From assembly GCA_038373885.1 (NCBI GenBank), contig JAWZYV010012390.1, positions 62,001 to 126,000 of the forward strand: DNA of 64,000 nt, in the 5' to 3' direction. Of the stretch, positions 11,200 to 21,830 are shown piece by piece. Below the pieces are notes generated by a model. That model searched no databases, was not told where the DNA came from, and was given only the letters and a program-made list of their open reading frames with translations. The first letter of the stretch is position 1. Each line of letters opens with the position of its first letter. The stretch comes from Cheiracanthium punctorium. Its lineage: Eukaryota; Arthropoda; Arachnida; Araneae; Cheiracanthiidae. The position numbers and the translations under genes are program-made.

Positions 11200-13100
11200 C
11201 GTCACAAACATTTTCTTTTTCCAGGAGGAAAAATATCCCTGCTCGTTAGAAGCCATTAAAGCCCAATAAAAACTTCCGCTCCGTGTCTGAGAAAGGAAAA
11301 AGCTTCAAAAATCAAATTGACCCACCGGATTTTACAAAAAGTCAATGGGGGTAAGGCCTTAAAGCTACGACCGATTTGACATCCATCAGATGTATTTAGT
11401 GTCCACGGTCCACAGCAGATTCAATCGAGAGAGACCTTAAAACCTTCTCTTCTCAAGTCACACTATCAATATATAGAGAAAATTTACTTTTCTGGAGAGT
11501 AAAATTTATCTGTGAGCATCCCCACCCCAGTTTCAGACAACTTTCAAAAGAGGGGCGATAAGTATATATGACAAAGTATTTTATTTGACATGAGTCATTC
11601 GTTTTTTTCCCTGCTCATTTTCAACCTTGAATCCAAGTTTATCCTGTTCGCTCTCATCATTGAAAAAAAATGCACGCAACAGAAAAGACTATCTTTTTGT
11701 GACTAGCCTCCCAGCATGGGTCTTTCTTGAATTTTCATATGGGTCCAAAGTGAAACATTCATAGACCTTGGCTAGGAGCAACTCCAATGGCCGGGTCAGC
11801 AGAAGAAGTGAAGTATTCTCCGTTGCCTCTTTTCATTCATAAAAGCGAAGCGTACGATAAAAGCATTCAAAGACCTTGCTGGAAAGCAGCACTAGTCACA
11901 GTCTCCATTGCGTCTTTTCAATGAAGATGGCTAACAGAGTAAACATCTATTTAATAGTGGGTTAAACTCCCTAGCAGTTCGAGAGATATTTAAATTAAGT
12001 GTGCTCAGGAAGGGGCGATTGCTCTTTCATTTTTGATCCTACAATGTTTGCCTTCGCTAAAGAACATTTTCTGTTTTTGAAGTGCCTTTCCTTTTTTCCA
12101 GTGGTTTTTTAGAACTGCAGTAGTTTTTGAACTGCATAAGAATTTTTTTTTATTATTGTTAATGCCAGACATACAGAGAGAAGAAAAAAATTCTATGCAG
12201 GGAGTGGGCAAAAGATTGAGTTCCGCACAAGAAGTCTTCATTATAATGAACAGAAATCCAAATTTCTGGGGAAACAGGTACCCTGTTACGTATAAGTCAT
12301 TCGAAAACTTAATTGAAGAACGATTTGCTTCGGTTTATTTTTTCTTAGTTGTAATGGATAACAATGCAATTTTGATCAACTCTTGCTTGAACCATTCATA
12401 AACTATACTTAAGTGTGAAATAATCCTTATTTCAAAGTAAGTAAATGTTCTGAAAGTGTAATATCTATAGAGTGCGCTTTTTGCCTTGAACCTGTAGGGG
12501 GTCTATTGTGCTTAATAGTAAATTAGACACTGGAACTGAAGTTTACCTCTCTGTGTTCGAACACTTCTACTATCAACCCCAATGCTCTAAGGAGGAAAAT
12601 AGGAAAAAAAATTTTTTAGATTTTTCCTTTGCAAAAAAATCAAATTATAAGATACGTTCATTTTAGCTTTTGGTTACTGGAGATGCCGTTAAGGTTTATT
12701 TACATATTGCACGACCTCAAATATGAGGGGTAGTCATCAGTTATCTTTAAACGACTGTAGGGTAGATGAATGGAATACAAAGTACCACCTACTAGAGCCA
12801 CAAGTTGCGCGATATGTTAATAGGACTTAGTGAAGATGGAAAACAAACCAACATGCTTGTGTGCATTTTAACCAGTGCTATATGTGCTCTGGTGACACAT
12901 AGACAAACAGTGACAAGCGCTTTTACAGTTCAGCGTCTTTCATAAAAACCAATGGCACGAGCAGAATCCCGACTCCTTTTTTATGAAGCCGCTGATGAGA
13001 TGGTCATTAATTATCTGTTGTTGGTTAACAGGAAAGTCCTCTGATTTCGACCAGAGTCGTAGTTAAAAAGGTCATTACGAAGGCAATTGGCAGCAAACGA
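11200..13100. other. Interior of hAT-type element, no recognised gene
   Basis: Mixed composition with several G/C-richer patches. The TCTCC..TGC.TCTTTTCA wording near 11817 and 11908 resembles the 3' part of the SINE described at 39617 but is too short to call. A frame at 12156-12401 has no recognisable domain. Nothing else supported. Confidence 0.35.
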
Positions 13101-14165
13101 GGGAACCCTGCTCACCCTAGAAATGCGGATCTTGTTCGCCGACTCCTTCGAAACCACAGAAACACCACCCGAACTGCAGATAATCAATATTCAGTATAAA
13201 TATTGTAAAATTCAGAGCAGAATGAAAATGGAAGTGAACTAAACATCTACGGACTGGGAAATTGTAAAGTCGGACAATTTTAATGGAATTTTTATCCGGT
13301 TGCAAAACTTCCTTCGTTTTTCTGAACCAATGAATTCTCTAAAAAACTCCCCGACGGGGGGGGGGATGCATGGCCCCCACTGTCCCCCCGCTGGCGCCAT
13401 CCCTGTTTGAGCCAAAGAAGGGGCTCTCTTCTCATGGAGACCATAGAAGTTTGTAGAAGTCTTGCTTATACTACATTAGATGAAATACTACCTTGAGGAA
13501 TTCACTGGAAGTAGCTTAGTGCTTTCTAGAGCTGTAGCAAACCGTATGTATTCGTTACTCAGATGCGGATAATCACTCAGACTCGAAGTAACGAATTGCT
13601 ATTATTTTCGAATATGAGCCGTTACTGCATCCGGATCGACGACCTTCGAACTTCGAATACAGACTGCCAGGCGAGCTTTGAAGGAGGAGAATAAGTTCCG
13701 GTAATCGAGTACTAATATGTTTTGTTATTTGTTACTGGATACTGGAAGTAGTATAAGCTCGCGTTTTGAAGGGGGAAAATGAGTAATGGTATTTGGGGTA
13801 CTTGAGTCGGTTTCGCTATTCGTTGCTGACTAGTTAGGGGGTCGCATTTCGCATGTGCCCAATGGTCTCGTTTTTATGAAGTTTGAAAGATCGGTATGTT
13901 TCGTTATCGTTACTGATGACGCATTATCAGATAGATAAAGTATCTGCTGCTCTATTATGATATGGGAATAGACATGGCGTCTGTTTTATACAATGCGGGG
14001 ATGGGCTATACGGTATATAGTATATTGCGCGTGGGTGCCAATATCAGAATTTTTTTGCGTGGGGGAGAAAGGGGGTGTTCTTGCAATTGTAGAGGAGCAA
14101 TATCTATAAGAATAGAAGCACGTTAGCAAGGGGGTTCTCGTGCTTTCTGACATTATAGTACTAAA

Positions 14166-14474
14166 TAGTGGTGTAATCAGGATTATTTTTCAGGGTGGTC
14201 CTGAAGGATTGAGAACATATTTTTTTAAATGCTTGAGCTAGAACCGAAATATGAGTAATAAATAGGAAGTTATTTAAATGCACCTTAAAAAATATTTATA
14301 TAAAGTAAACGAATTCAAGCATTTTTATTATTTAAAATATTATTTGGAAATTAAAAAATAAATAAATTGGGCACGTAAGCTTAAAACGCATTTTTTAAAA
14401 GTTATCGTTCCGTTTTAAGCAAAAATTTCGAGAGGGACCCGGGATTTCTATGCCCACCCCTGCGTACGCCACTG
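14166..14474. mobile_element. Small hAT-like MITE
   Basis: The left end TAGTGGTGTAATCAGG and the right end CAGTGGCGTACGCAGG (reverse complement) agree at 12 of 16 positions. The 8-bp flanks GTACTAAA and GGATTAAC agree at only 5 of 8, so the duplication is weak. It is nested in the 1.7-kb hAT-type element and has no coding content. Confidence 0.4.
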
Positions 14475-14921
14475 GGATTAACATAATTCAAAAAAAAGTT
14501 CAGTATGATTTTAAAATGTTGACGTCTAAGGGGGAGGGGGTGCAACTTGAAGCCCATCTTTCAAGAATCCGCGCTCAGAAGCAACACTAGGCACAAGCTT
14601 TCCGTTATACATTTTATGATGAGAATTAACAGGTTAAACCAACGTTTAGAATTTAAAAAGGGGGAGGGAGACTATGGGGTGGGGCAGCATGTTTTTGGAG
14701 GATTTCTATGGGCGCTATCTGAGTTATTTAGATAATTTAACATTGTATAATACAATACATTTGTAGAAAAAAATCTATTAATCAGAGAAAATAAGCTCTA
14801 AATACCACTCTTACACTTTAAAGTTAGAAAATAATGTATGATATTTTATTTGTTTTCAAACCAAAAAAGTGGAATTGTATGCAGTATTTTAAACATTCGT
14901 AATCGTACGTAATGCTATGTA

Positions 14922-15074
14922 CAGTGACGTAGCCAGGATTTTATTTCAGGACTAGTGTGTGTGTATCAAATTTTTAAGTACCACTTGTAAATAAATATCA
15001 CATTGTAAGCTAAGTAAAGGGTCAGATTTAGGAACGGAGGGTTTCAGCCCTCCTCTCCTCTAGATACGCGCCTG
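14922..15074. mobile_element. Small hAT-like MITE (GCGTA..CCAG end)
   Basis: The left end CAGTGACGTAGCCAGG and the right end CAGGCGCGTATCTAGAGG (reverse complement) are of the widespread CAG..CGTA type. The flanks begin GCTAT on both sides (14914-14918, 15075-15079) and then differ, so the duplication is only partly visible. Non-coding, 153 bp. Confidence 0.4.
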
Positions 15075-15218
15075 GCTATAAGACTTGTTTTTCGCGTTCG
15101 AACTAGTACCGAAAGTAACGAGTAACGAATACTTAGTAACAGATAGTGAGTTTAGAGTAACGAACGAATATATACGGGTATTAATAGTTTTGTTACCTTT
15201 ACAGCACTAGACTGCTTT

Positions 15219-16020
15219 CCATAAAGCAAGATGGATGTCGCTAATAATTTATGGGGCAAGAATGTGCGCATTTAGTGAGCAATTGAGTTATAATACTGGA
15301 AAAGGCGAAAAAACTGCTCAGGATCTGTCTTTCTAATGCTCTTATTTAAAATAAACGCTCGCTGGTTGAATGATCCAAAAGTTGCAGACACCCCTGAGAA
15401 TAATATTAAGCCTTGGAATATTTTAAACATTTACAAAGCTATAAATTCTAATGTTGCTCAGGCCGCTGTGGCAGTCTTCAGTTGACACTTATTGTGTTTG
15501 GCAGAGGACGAGTAGCATTTCCCTCCATTTAAAAAAAAAAAAAAAAAAAAATCCGAAAATGAGAAGTAAAAGTTTCTGTTCTATTACTGAAATTTAAGAG
15601 TGAAGCAATAGTATTACTACAAGTGTCCCTGTTTTTCCAAATTTAAACTTTGGAGCGAAATTGTATCAAAAAGTAATAGCTACTTTCTGAAAATTTTCAA
15701 CAAAATGGTTCATCTCTAAAAATATGTTCATCGACATGGGAAGAGGATGTCGACTAAGCGTAATACAATTAATTAAGAGAAATGTAGATGTTGTGAATGA
15801 TTTAGCAGAGTGTGTAGTCAATCTACTGCAGAATGTTTTGAAAAAAAATAGAAATAATGAAGAACCGAGGCAATGTTTGCAATGTTAAAATTTTAGTTCG
15901 ACGTTTCACCGAAATTCCAGTGTAAATTAATCTGCTATTAATATTTTGAAAAATGGGGTAGTAAAATTCACCAATTTAGCCGTGCTTTCTTGAGTACTAT
16001 TCTGTAGTGAAACGTTGAAC
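15219..16020. other. Stretch without recognised gene
   Basis: AT-rich sequence with a pure A run at about 15532-15550. No terminal repeats or coding similarity seen. Confidence 0.4.
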
Positions 16021-16029
16021 CAGTGTATA

Positions 16030-16330
16030 GGTTTTGATCTACAACTTATTATCCATTTATAGGTTGAACCAAGATCACGATTTTTTTCTCGAACCAAATA
16101 TATGCTTGTTAGTTGAACCAAGGTCGTGGTTTTTTTTTTTTTTTTTTTTATCTAAGCAATACAATACAATTTGGTTCAATCTACAACCGTTAGGCAAATG
16201 CACGGTTGTAGATTGAACCAAAATCAAGCTTTTTTATATAACCTAATATACAAGTTCCAAGCAGATCAGGTTTCTTTTTTTAACAAAATATGCAGCTACA
16301 GGTTATACCAAAATCCAGCTTTTCTTTCTA
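16030..16330 (+). repeat. Diverged tandem repeat with GGTTGAACCAA units
   Basis: Units containing (A/T)GGTTGAACCAA(G/A)(A/G)TC..G followed by a T-run recur near 16061, 16113, 16211 and 16298, about 50-100 bases apart and well diverged. One unit is inverted and forms a perfect 18-bp-arm hairpin (16173-16190 with 16202-16219, 11-nt loop). Non-coding. Confidence 0.55.
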
Positions 16331-16499
16331 TTAACGCATTACATCTTGAGACATTGGATAAATTTTTTGAAGTTTACTATTTTTTGGCAAAACAATTCAA
16401 AAGGGTTTGTTTTTCTTTTTTTTTCTTTTTTGCATTATTACAGAGTGGTGTTACAGAAAAAAACACTGAAAATACTGGTGTTAACAGATAAAAAAAATA

Positions 16500-17290
16500 A
16501 AATCTTTGTGTAAAACATACACATAAAATGATACTTATAACAAGATACTATAGTTTCGACTGAAAATTTATTCAGTCTTCGACAGCCAAAACCCTTCGTC
16601 TCACTAAACAGTGTTAACCGAAAAAAATAATCACTAAACATGTTGCCACTTGGAAAAAAAAGCGAGAAACCACAGAGATTAAAGGAAGGTGGGAAAAAAG
16701 GGGGTGGTTTAAAAAAGAAAGTAGAAAAGAAAAAAACTGGACAAACAAAAATACATAATAAATAAAAAGCAAAAAAGAACACACAAACACAAAAAAAACA
16801 ATAGAAAACAAACCAAACAAAAGAACAAAAAATAAAATAATATAAAAACACAAATAATAGTATAAATAATTTTTATTATTAACACATACAGGACATCATG
16901 TTTTATATATATATATATATATATATACATTTTAATATAATTATAATAAGATAATAATAAACATAAAGGAAAGATAGAAAAAACACACTCACAAAAGAAA
17001 AACTAAATAAAAAGAAAGAAAGAAATTAGAATAATTAATTCAAAAAGAAAGAAGAAAAAGAAAACTATCAGCTGAAGAAAAGGGGGTATTGGGGGGAGTA
17101 GAGGTAGAAAGTAAATAGAACCTTGCAAGAACAGCTTCCAAGAAGAATGAACAAAAGGAACGGAAGAACCATCTTTCAGAAGACGTTCCAAGTGGTGGGT
17201 AATGGAAACACCTTCCAAAATTCAAGATGGGACAAAGACTGAGGAGTGCACACGATCTTGGCTTTAGAAAACTGAAGACGATGATTAGAA
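16500..17290 (-). repeat. Penelope-like element, 3' non-coding terminal arm
   Basis: On the minus strand this follows the endonuclease frame and is the 3' UTR/terminal region of a Penelope-like element. Much of it (16500 to about 17080) is the inverted counterpart of 36890-37415: both share the ACACAAAG end, TTTCAGTCGAAAC, GAGACGAAGGGTT, CCACTTGG(A)AAAAA, an AT microsatellite (16902-16926 against 37033-37054) and pyrimidine-rich blocks. Inverted terminal copies flanking the coding part are known for Penelope-like elements. Confidence 0.75.
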
Positions 17291-17291
17291 T

Positions 17292-17713
17292 TCAAACAAA
17301 GTGAGGGAATAGAAGATTTGGAAAGCTCATGCTTAGAGATATATCTCTCATGCTCCTTGAGCCAAATTTGAGAGCTCTTTTGGTCTGACCAATATACCCC
17401 AAATCACAAGATCCACAAGGAATATTATAAACACCCCAATGGTTCTCAGTAGGAATAGGATATTTAAGGGAAGGAAATTTAAGTTTATTCACAGGTTTAA
17501 AAATGACTTTGAAAGCGAAAGTTTTGAGAAGTTTAGATAGTTTGTAGCACAAAGGTGAAAAGAAAGGTAGTACGATTAATTGGTTATGAAAATTAATAGT
17601 AGTAGAAGAGGTATTAGGCTTAAATTTAGAAAGAGCTTTATCAATAATAGAGGGGCTAAAACCGCGAGAGGCAGCTAAGGATTTTAAGCAGTTAATCTCA
17701 TTATTAAGAGATG
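17292..17713 (-). pseudogene. Penelope-like element, GIY-YIG endonuclease part
   Basis: Penelope-like elements encode a reverse transcriptase fused to a GIY-YIG nuclease used for target cleavage. This frame begins at the insertion junction (17713) with SLNNEINCLKSLAASRGF, the linker between RT and nuclease. It continues through a conserved P.NK(L).F..LK segment to GVYNIPCGSCDLGYIGQTKRAL, where GVY and YIG are the two halves of the GIY-YIG motif, the cysteines are the family's CxxC-like pair, and the downstream arginine is conserved. The C-terminus after KFGSRSMRD is degenerate. The RT part of the same copy lies 18.8 kb away at 36540-36858. Confidence 0.85.
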
Positions 17714-18040
17714 CCCAGCAAACACACACCTGCTGGCGGAGTACCTTGCTAGTGTCTTTCTGCCTTTACGTCCAGCACCGGCCCGGCACTGCAAAAAGTA
17801 ACCGAATCGTACCAAAAGTGGTCGCCCGAGAAGCACCTTGCCAGAAGCCCGGGAAGGCAATGACACTGTGCTGGCATACTGCATGTGCCGGCCGTTACTC
17901 ACAATAAAGGCACTGGCCCATTAAGTTTAAAATGCCCAAAATGAAACGGCGGGGTGCCGGCGATTATTAAAAATAAAGGCACTGGCCCGATATCTTAACA
18001 GTGACTGTAATATAAAGGCACTATGCCGGCTTAGTGCCTT
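17714..18040 (+). repeat. Left subterminal arm, GC-rich motif array
   Basis: GC-rich block in AT-rich surroundings. It holds repeated CAGCACCGGCCCGGCACTG, AATAAAGGCACTGGCCC (twice, plus a third partial copy at 18011-18032), GTGCCGGC and GCCGGCTTAG. The right arm (36280-36537) uses the same kind of words in inverted orientation: ACTGGCCCAT, GGTGCTGGCC, TTGCCGGCAG, CGGCCGTC. Likely transposase-binding arms, by analogy with other elements with subterminal motif arrays. Confidence 0.55.
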
Positions 18041-18054
18041 CTATTAAGAAAACG

Positions 18055-18448
18055 ATAAATCTGCCAATATTAATTTTATTTAAACCACATGTAAACTAAA
18101 TAAAAAAGTAACTTAATTTTTTTAATTAAAACTGCTTTAAATAATTAAATTAAAATTATATTTTTAATTTAAAAACTTGTCTACTGCCAAATGAACTTAA
18201 AATTAACTTAATATTTATATAAGTTTGATTAATCGAACCAGTTGAACCTAAATTAAAAAATGAATTAGTTTAAAAAAAACTCATCTAGTTGAATATTAGT
18301 TAAAACTAAGTTCACTTTGCAATGAACAAGAATTTATACACTAGAAAAAAATGTTTTTAATTATTTCAAGCAGTTTTAATTTTTAAAAAATCACTTTTTT
18401 ACTTTATTTACATGTGATTTAAATAAAATAATATCAGCAGATTTATAC
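18055..18448. repeat. Palindromic AT-rich repeat
   Basis: The arms 18055-18150 and 18354-18448 are inverted relatives (ATAAATCTGC..ATATTA, TTTATTTAAA.CACATGTAAA, AAAACTGCTT.AAATAATTA) with about 85% match by eye over roughly 95 bases, around a 200-base AT-rich spacer. It starts just inside the left subterminal arm. It may be a MITE or a fold-back structural part of the large element. No coding frame. Confidence 0.6.
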
Positions 18449-18449
18449 T

Positions 18450-19624
18450 TTGCTTAATGGGCTGATCCATATCATTATTTAAATCTTGTATTTGGTACTG
18501 AAACCACCTGAATACTTTTTTCAAATAACATGTTTTTTCTTTCTTTTTTTTTTTTTTACAAACTTGTCAAAAGCAGAATCACATTAAGTTCAGGGTGATT
18601 TTGAAGACCATGCAAAAGAATTTTAAATGTTATTGACATCTTTAAACTGAAGAATAAACTCTATGAACTTTTACGTACTAATACTTGTGCTTGATATATA
18701 TTAATGTGTCCAATTGTTTCTGACTAAGTATCGGAATTCTTATGAATGCTCCTGTAAAACTATGAATGCTACACAAACTATTTTCAATGTAAGGCCTTAT
18801 TTTGTACTCCTCAACATATATGAATTTTACTTTGTTTGAAATAGTTGAATGTCGAAAACACATTTTAAACAAGACTAGCCATACAGCGTAATGCTTCTTT
18901 TCTAAGAATTCTTTTATGAGCTCCTTTAAAAAGCTTTAAGTGCTAAGGACACTATTTTCAATACCATTGTATTATCATGAATTTTTAAAAGGCCTGCAAA
19001 ATTTCAAGTTACTTGAATGTCTAGAAGTGGGTGACAATTTAATTAAACGATTTCACTGCCATAATACATACATGTGAAAGTAATAAAAGCGTGTTTAAAA
19101 AAAGTAATAAACTTTTTTATACAACCAGAGTAAAAGAGACACGTATCTGATCCTTTTCCAAAAGTTCTGTCAAAAAATTATCATAAGGAAAATTTTTTGT
19201 GAAAAATTATAGGGTTTTTTTTGAAGGGGGGAGTTTTTGTTGTTCTTATACATAAGTACTTGCTTTTGCCTTTTTTAAAATATGTTTTATAACCCTGTCT
19301 CCAAGTTCCCATTATTCTTTTAAAAAAAATGAGTGATGAAATCTTTTTGTAAAAATTCTGTTTTGTCTACCATATAGACTCTTTCTGAAAATTCTTTCTT
19401 GATGTAACTCTGCACACATGTGCATAAATATATATAAAATACATATATGTTATACCATATGATATGCATGAGACCGCTTATAAAAATGGTATATTAATGT
19501 CATTTAATTGGTTATAAAAAAAGTAGTTAACTTTGGAGTTGGGATGTTATTTTTCAAAAATATTGTATTTTAAAAAGGCTTTTAACCTTAGGATTTGCAT
19601 AAAAGTGCGAAAATGTTTCATATG
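18450..19624. other. AT-rich stretch without recognised gene
   Basis: About 1.2 kb of AT-rich DNA between the palindromic repeat and the Tc1 element. Only short chance frames; no RNA gene, terminal repeat or protein similarity seen. Confidence 0.45.
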
Positions 19625-19626
19625 TA

Positions 19627-21130
19627 CACTCATGTCCATAAATTAAGGATAATGAAGTTCAGGCAAAGAAAGAGAAAGAAGCAAAACAAATTTGACTTAT
19701 TTGTAAAGTCTATTTATTAAACAAAAAGTAAAGAGCAAAAAAGATGCTATATGTTTGACATAATTAATAAAAATTGCAAGTTTTACTCCCTTGACCAAAT
19801 TTCAAAAAAGAACCTATTTACAAAAAACAGTATAACATGGTTAGTAGGATGGTTAATACGGAGTATGTCTCCCGGACGATGCAATACAGGCCTGACAACG
19901 CCTAGGCATGCTGAGTATCAAATGATCAATCTGATCTTGGGGAATATTACACCACTCATCAAGCAATGCACTCCGAAGTTCCGGTAGACAGGTGGGAGGG
20001 GGTTGACGGGCTGCAATTCGTCGGCCAAGCATATCCCACACATGCTCTATTGGATTCAAGTCCAGTGAGTATGCTGGCCAATGCATACGGGTGATATCCT
20101 CCGATTGAAGGCATTCGTCTACAATGTTTGCACGGTGAGGACGGGCGTTGTCATCCATAAACACAAATTCAGCACTCATGGCGCCCCGAAACAAACGTAC
20201 ATGTTGTTCCAGAATGACATCCCGATAGATGTGGCCTGTCATTGTTACACTCTGAACATGCAGGTCAGTTCTGGAACCAAGAATAATTCCTCCCCAAACG
20301 AGCCATCCTGCACCACCGTAACGGTGTCTTTCAATGGTGTTCTCTTGGTGGTAACGGGTACCTGGCGCTCTCCAGATGAATGTCCGGCGAGAATCAGACT
20401 CCAAACTAAACCTGGACTCGTCGGAAAGCATCCCACAAGACCACTGTTGCGGTGTCCACAATGCATGCTCTCTACTCCAGGTTAATCGCAGGCGACAGTG
20501 AGTTGCGGTAAGTGGAACACATCTGACAGGCCTACGAGCATAAAGACCAATGTGCCCTAAGCGTCTGTACACGGTCTGCCTTGAAACTGTCGTACCGGTA
20601 GCTGAAGAGAGCTGACGAGACAGGTCTGATGCTGTACTCCGTCTGTTTCTTTTGGCAGTAACTGCCAAATAGCGGTCCTCATTCGGCGTTGTAACTCGGG
20701 GTGACCTGTGCTGTAACGTCTACTCACATTACCATCATCTTGGAATCGTTGCCAAAGCCTGGAGATGACACTCTGGGCGATTCCAAGTTCCTCGGATACT
20801 TCCAGCTGGGTACGTCCACATTCCAGTCGTCCGATAATTCTGCCACGTAAAACATCATCCAAATGCCTCCTTTGTGCCATAACTATGCGGTTTTTGCACT
20901 GAAAGGCTTTCACAGCACTTGTGAACAATTTTACTTGTTTGCCACCATTCCTTATATACCCCTCTCTTACACTCTCGTCATTGTAACGTACCATCCACGC
21001 CATCTGGTGGTTTCCTGTAATTTGCATATTCTTCTTCAAGATGTGTGTGATCATTCCACAGGTGAAATTTTTATTTTAGAGATCAATTTCTGTGTGATTC
21101 TGAATTATCCTTAATTTATGGACATGAGTG
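19627..21130 (-). mobile_element. Tc1-like transposon, nearly complete
   Basis: Perfect 27-bp terminal inverted repeats starting CACTCATGTCCATAAATTAA are flanked by TA on both sides (19625-19626, 21131-21132). Length 1504 bp is normal for Tc1-family elements. A single transposase gene lies on the minus strand with one frameshift. The identical termini and mostly open gene show a fairly young insertion, later than the 18.8-kb element it lies in. Confidence 0.97.
19853..20880 (-). pseudogene. Tc1-family transposase, one frameshift
   Basis: Starts at the methionine at 20878-20880 (MAQRRHLDDVLRG). The N-terminal half has the paired helix-turn-helix region with ..VSEELGIAQSVISRLWQRF and a GHP-type hook. 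A one-base loss in a C-run near 20698 shifts the frame; the rest continues in the next frame to the stop at 19853-19855. The DD34E catalytic triad is visible: D in SDESRFSL, D in FMDDNARPHRA, E in LNPIEHVWD. The usual PAYSPDLNP reads PAYSLDLNP. It would cut and paste the element at TA. The copy is probably inactive because of the frameshift. Domain order and length match the family. Confidence 0.95.
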
Positions 21131-21168
21131 TACATAAAAAGTGGCTGTATATCTTTTTGAACAATAAT

Positions 21169-21324
21169 TTACTGTATTGGCCCGAATATAACATGATATT
21201 TTTTGACTGATCTTTTCCCGTTAAAAACCTGACTCGTGCTAAATTTGAGGCCTAAATATAGGATTTTGTTAATTATTTTTATGAAAAATTTCTGAGTTGT
21301 GTTATATTCGAGCCAATGCAGTAA
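21169..21324. mobile_element. 156-bp MITE, TTACTG(T/C)ATTGG termini
   Basis: The left end TTACTGTATTGGCCCGAATA and the right end, reverse complement, TTACTGCATTGGCTCGAATA differ at two of 20 positions and continue TAACA on both. No clear target duplication can be picked out. It lies 39 bases from the Tc1 right end. No coding content. Confidence 0.65.
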
Positions 21325-21824
21325 CTTTTTCATCAATAATGAGTTCTCGTAATTGCTTGAAATTTTTAAATCTTCTGCTTCAATATCATTAGGTCTTTCT
21401 CTTTTTTTTCAACAATCTCATTTTGGATTCTGTTTTTCACAGGTGTATCTGTAAGAATTTATGTTTTTTTTAGGTTGTCTCTTATTATTTTTATCTTTTG
21501 GATCAGCCTTAGAAAAAGACTTTACCATCAGTGGTGTCATTTTTTTGTCTTACACTTCAGTAATTTTCTTGAGGAACTGAAGATTCTGTGGGTGATGTGG
21601 AAGACTAATTTAAATAAATGTATATCATCCAGACATTAAAAAGTAAGAAACTTGCAGAAAGACAATGATTATATAAATGAGAACAGTGGGTCCCCATTTC
21701 AGGTGACCAGTGTGCCACACATGAACTAGTATTATTTTTCACCTGAAAATTCCATAACGTTAAAATATTCATTTAAATACAACATAATAGAAAAGAAGGT
21801 AATTTAAACTATATAAATATACCA
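21325..21824. other. AT-rich stretch without recognised gene
   Basis: About 500 AT-rich bases between two transposons. No support for a gene. Confidence 0.4.
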
Positions 21825-21830
21825 CATAAC

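Larger units (their letters stand above)
9122..13405. mobile_element. 4.3-kb hAT-type element, TSD TTTGAGCC
   Basis: The ends are CAGTGGCAGCTCCAG (left) and CAGGGATGGCGCCAG (right, reverse complement). Both run into G/C-rich subterminal DNA, including CCCCGACGGG near each end. A perfect 8-bp direct repeat, TTTGAGCC, abuts both ends (9114-9121 and 13406-13413). CAG-type termini and 8-bp duplications are hallmarks of the hAT superfamily. The 4284-bp body contains a deleted mariner (10024-10624) and a repeat shared with another hAT-type element (9722-9895). I see no hAT transposase, BED finger or other recognisable protein, so it is a long non-autonomous copy or one whose gene has decayed past recognition. 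Confidence 0.85.
13526..15210. mobile_element. 1.7-kb hAT-type element
   Basis: The ends CTAGAGCTGTAG (left) and CTAGTGCTGTAA (reverse complement of right) are flanked by 8-bp near-identical direct repeats AGTGCTTT (13518-13525) and ACTGCTTT (15211-15218), seven of eight matching. Subterminal DNA on both sides is rich in (C)GTTAC / GTAAC(G) motifs: TATTCGTTACTC at the left, GTAACGAGTAACGAATAC at the right. Such repeated motifs are typical of transposase-binding arms of hAT elements. The interior carries two smaller CAG-ended elements and no transposase frame. Confidence 0.7.

Noticed and set aside
16438..16930. Several minus-strand frames rich in Phe, Tyr and Leu, looking like membrane proteins
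   Set aside because: They are translations of purine/pyrimidine-rich and AT-repeat DNA in the Penelope terminal arm. The inverted copy at 36860-37415 gives similar frames on the other strand.
20081..20485. 134-codon plus-strand frame
   Set aside because: Shadow of the Tc1 transposase gene, which is on the minus strand and carries the catalytic motifs.
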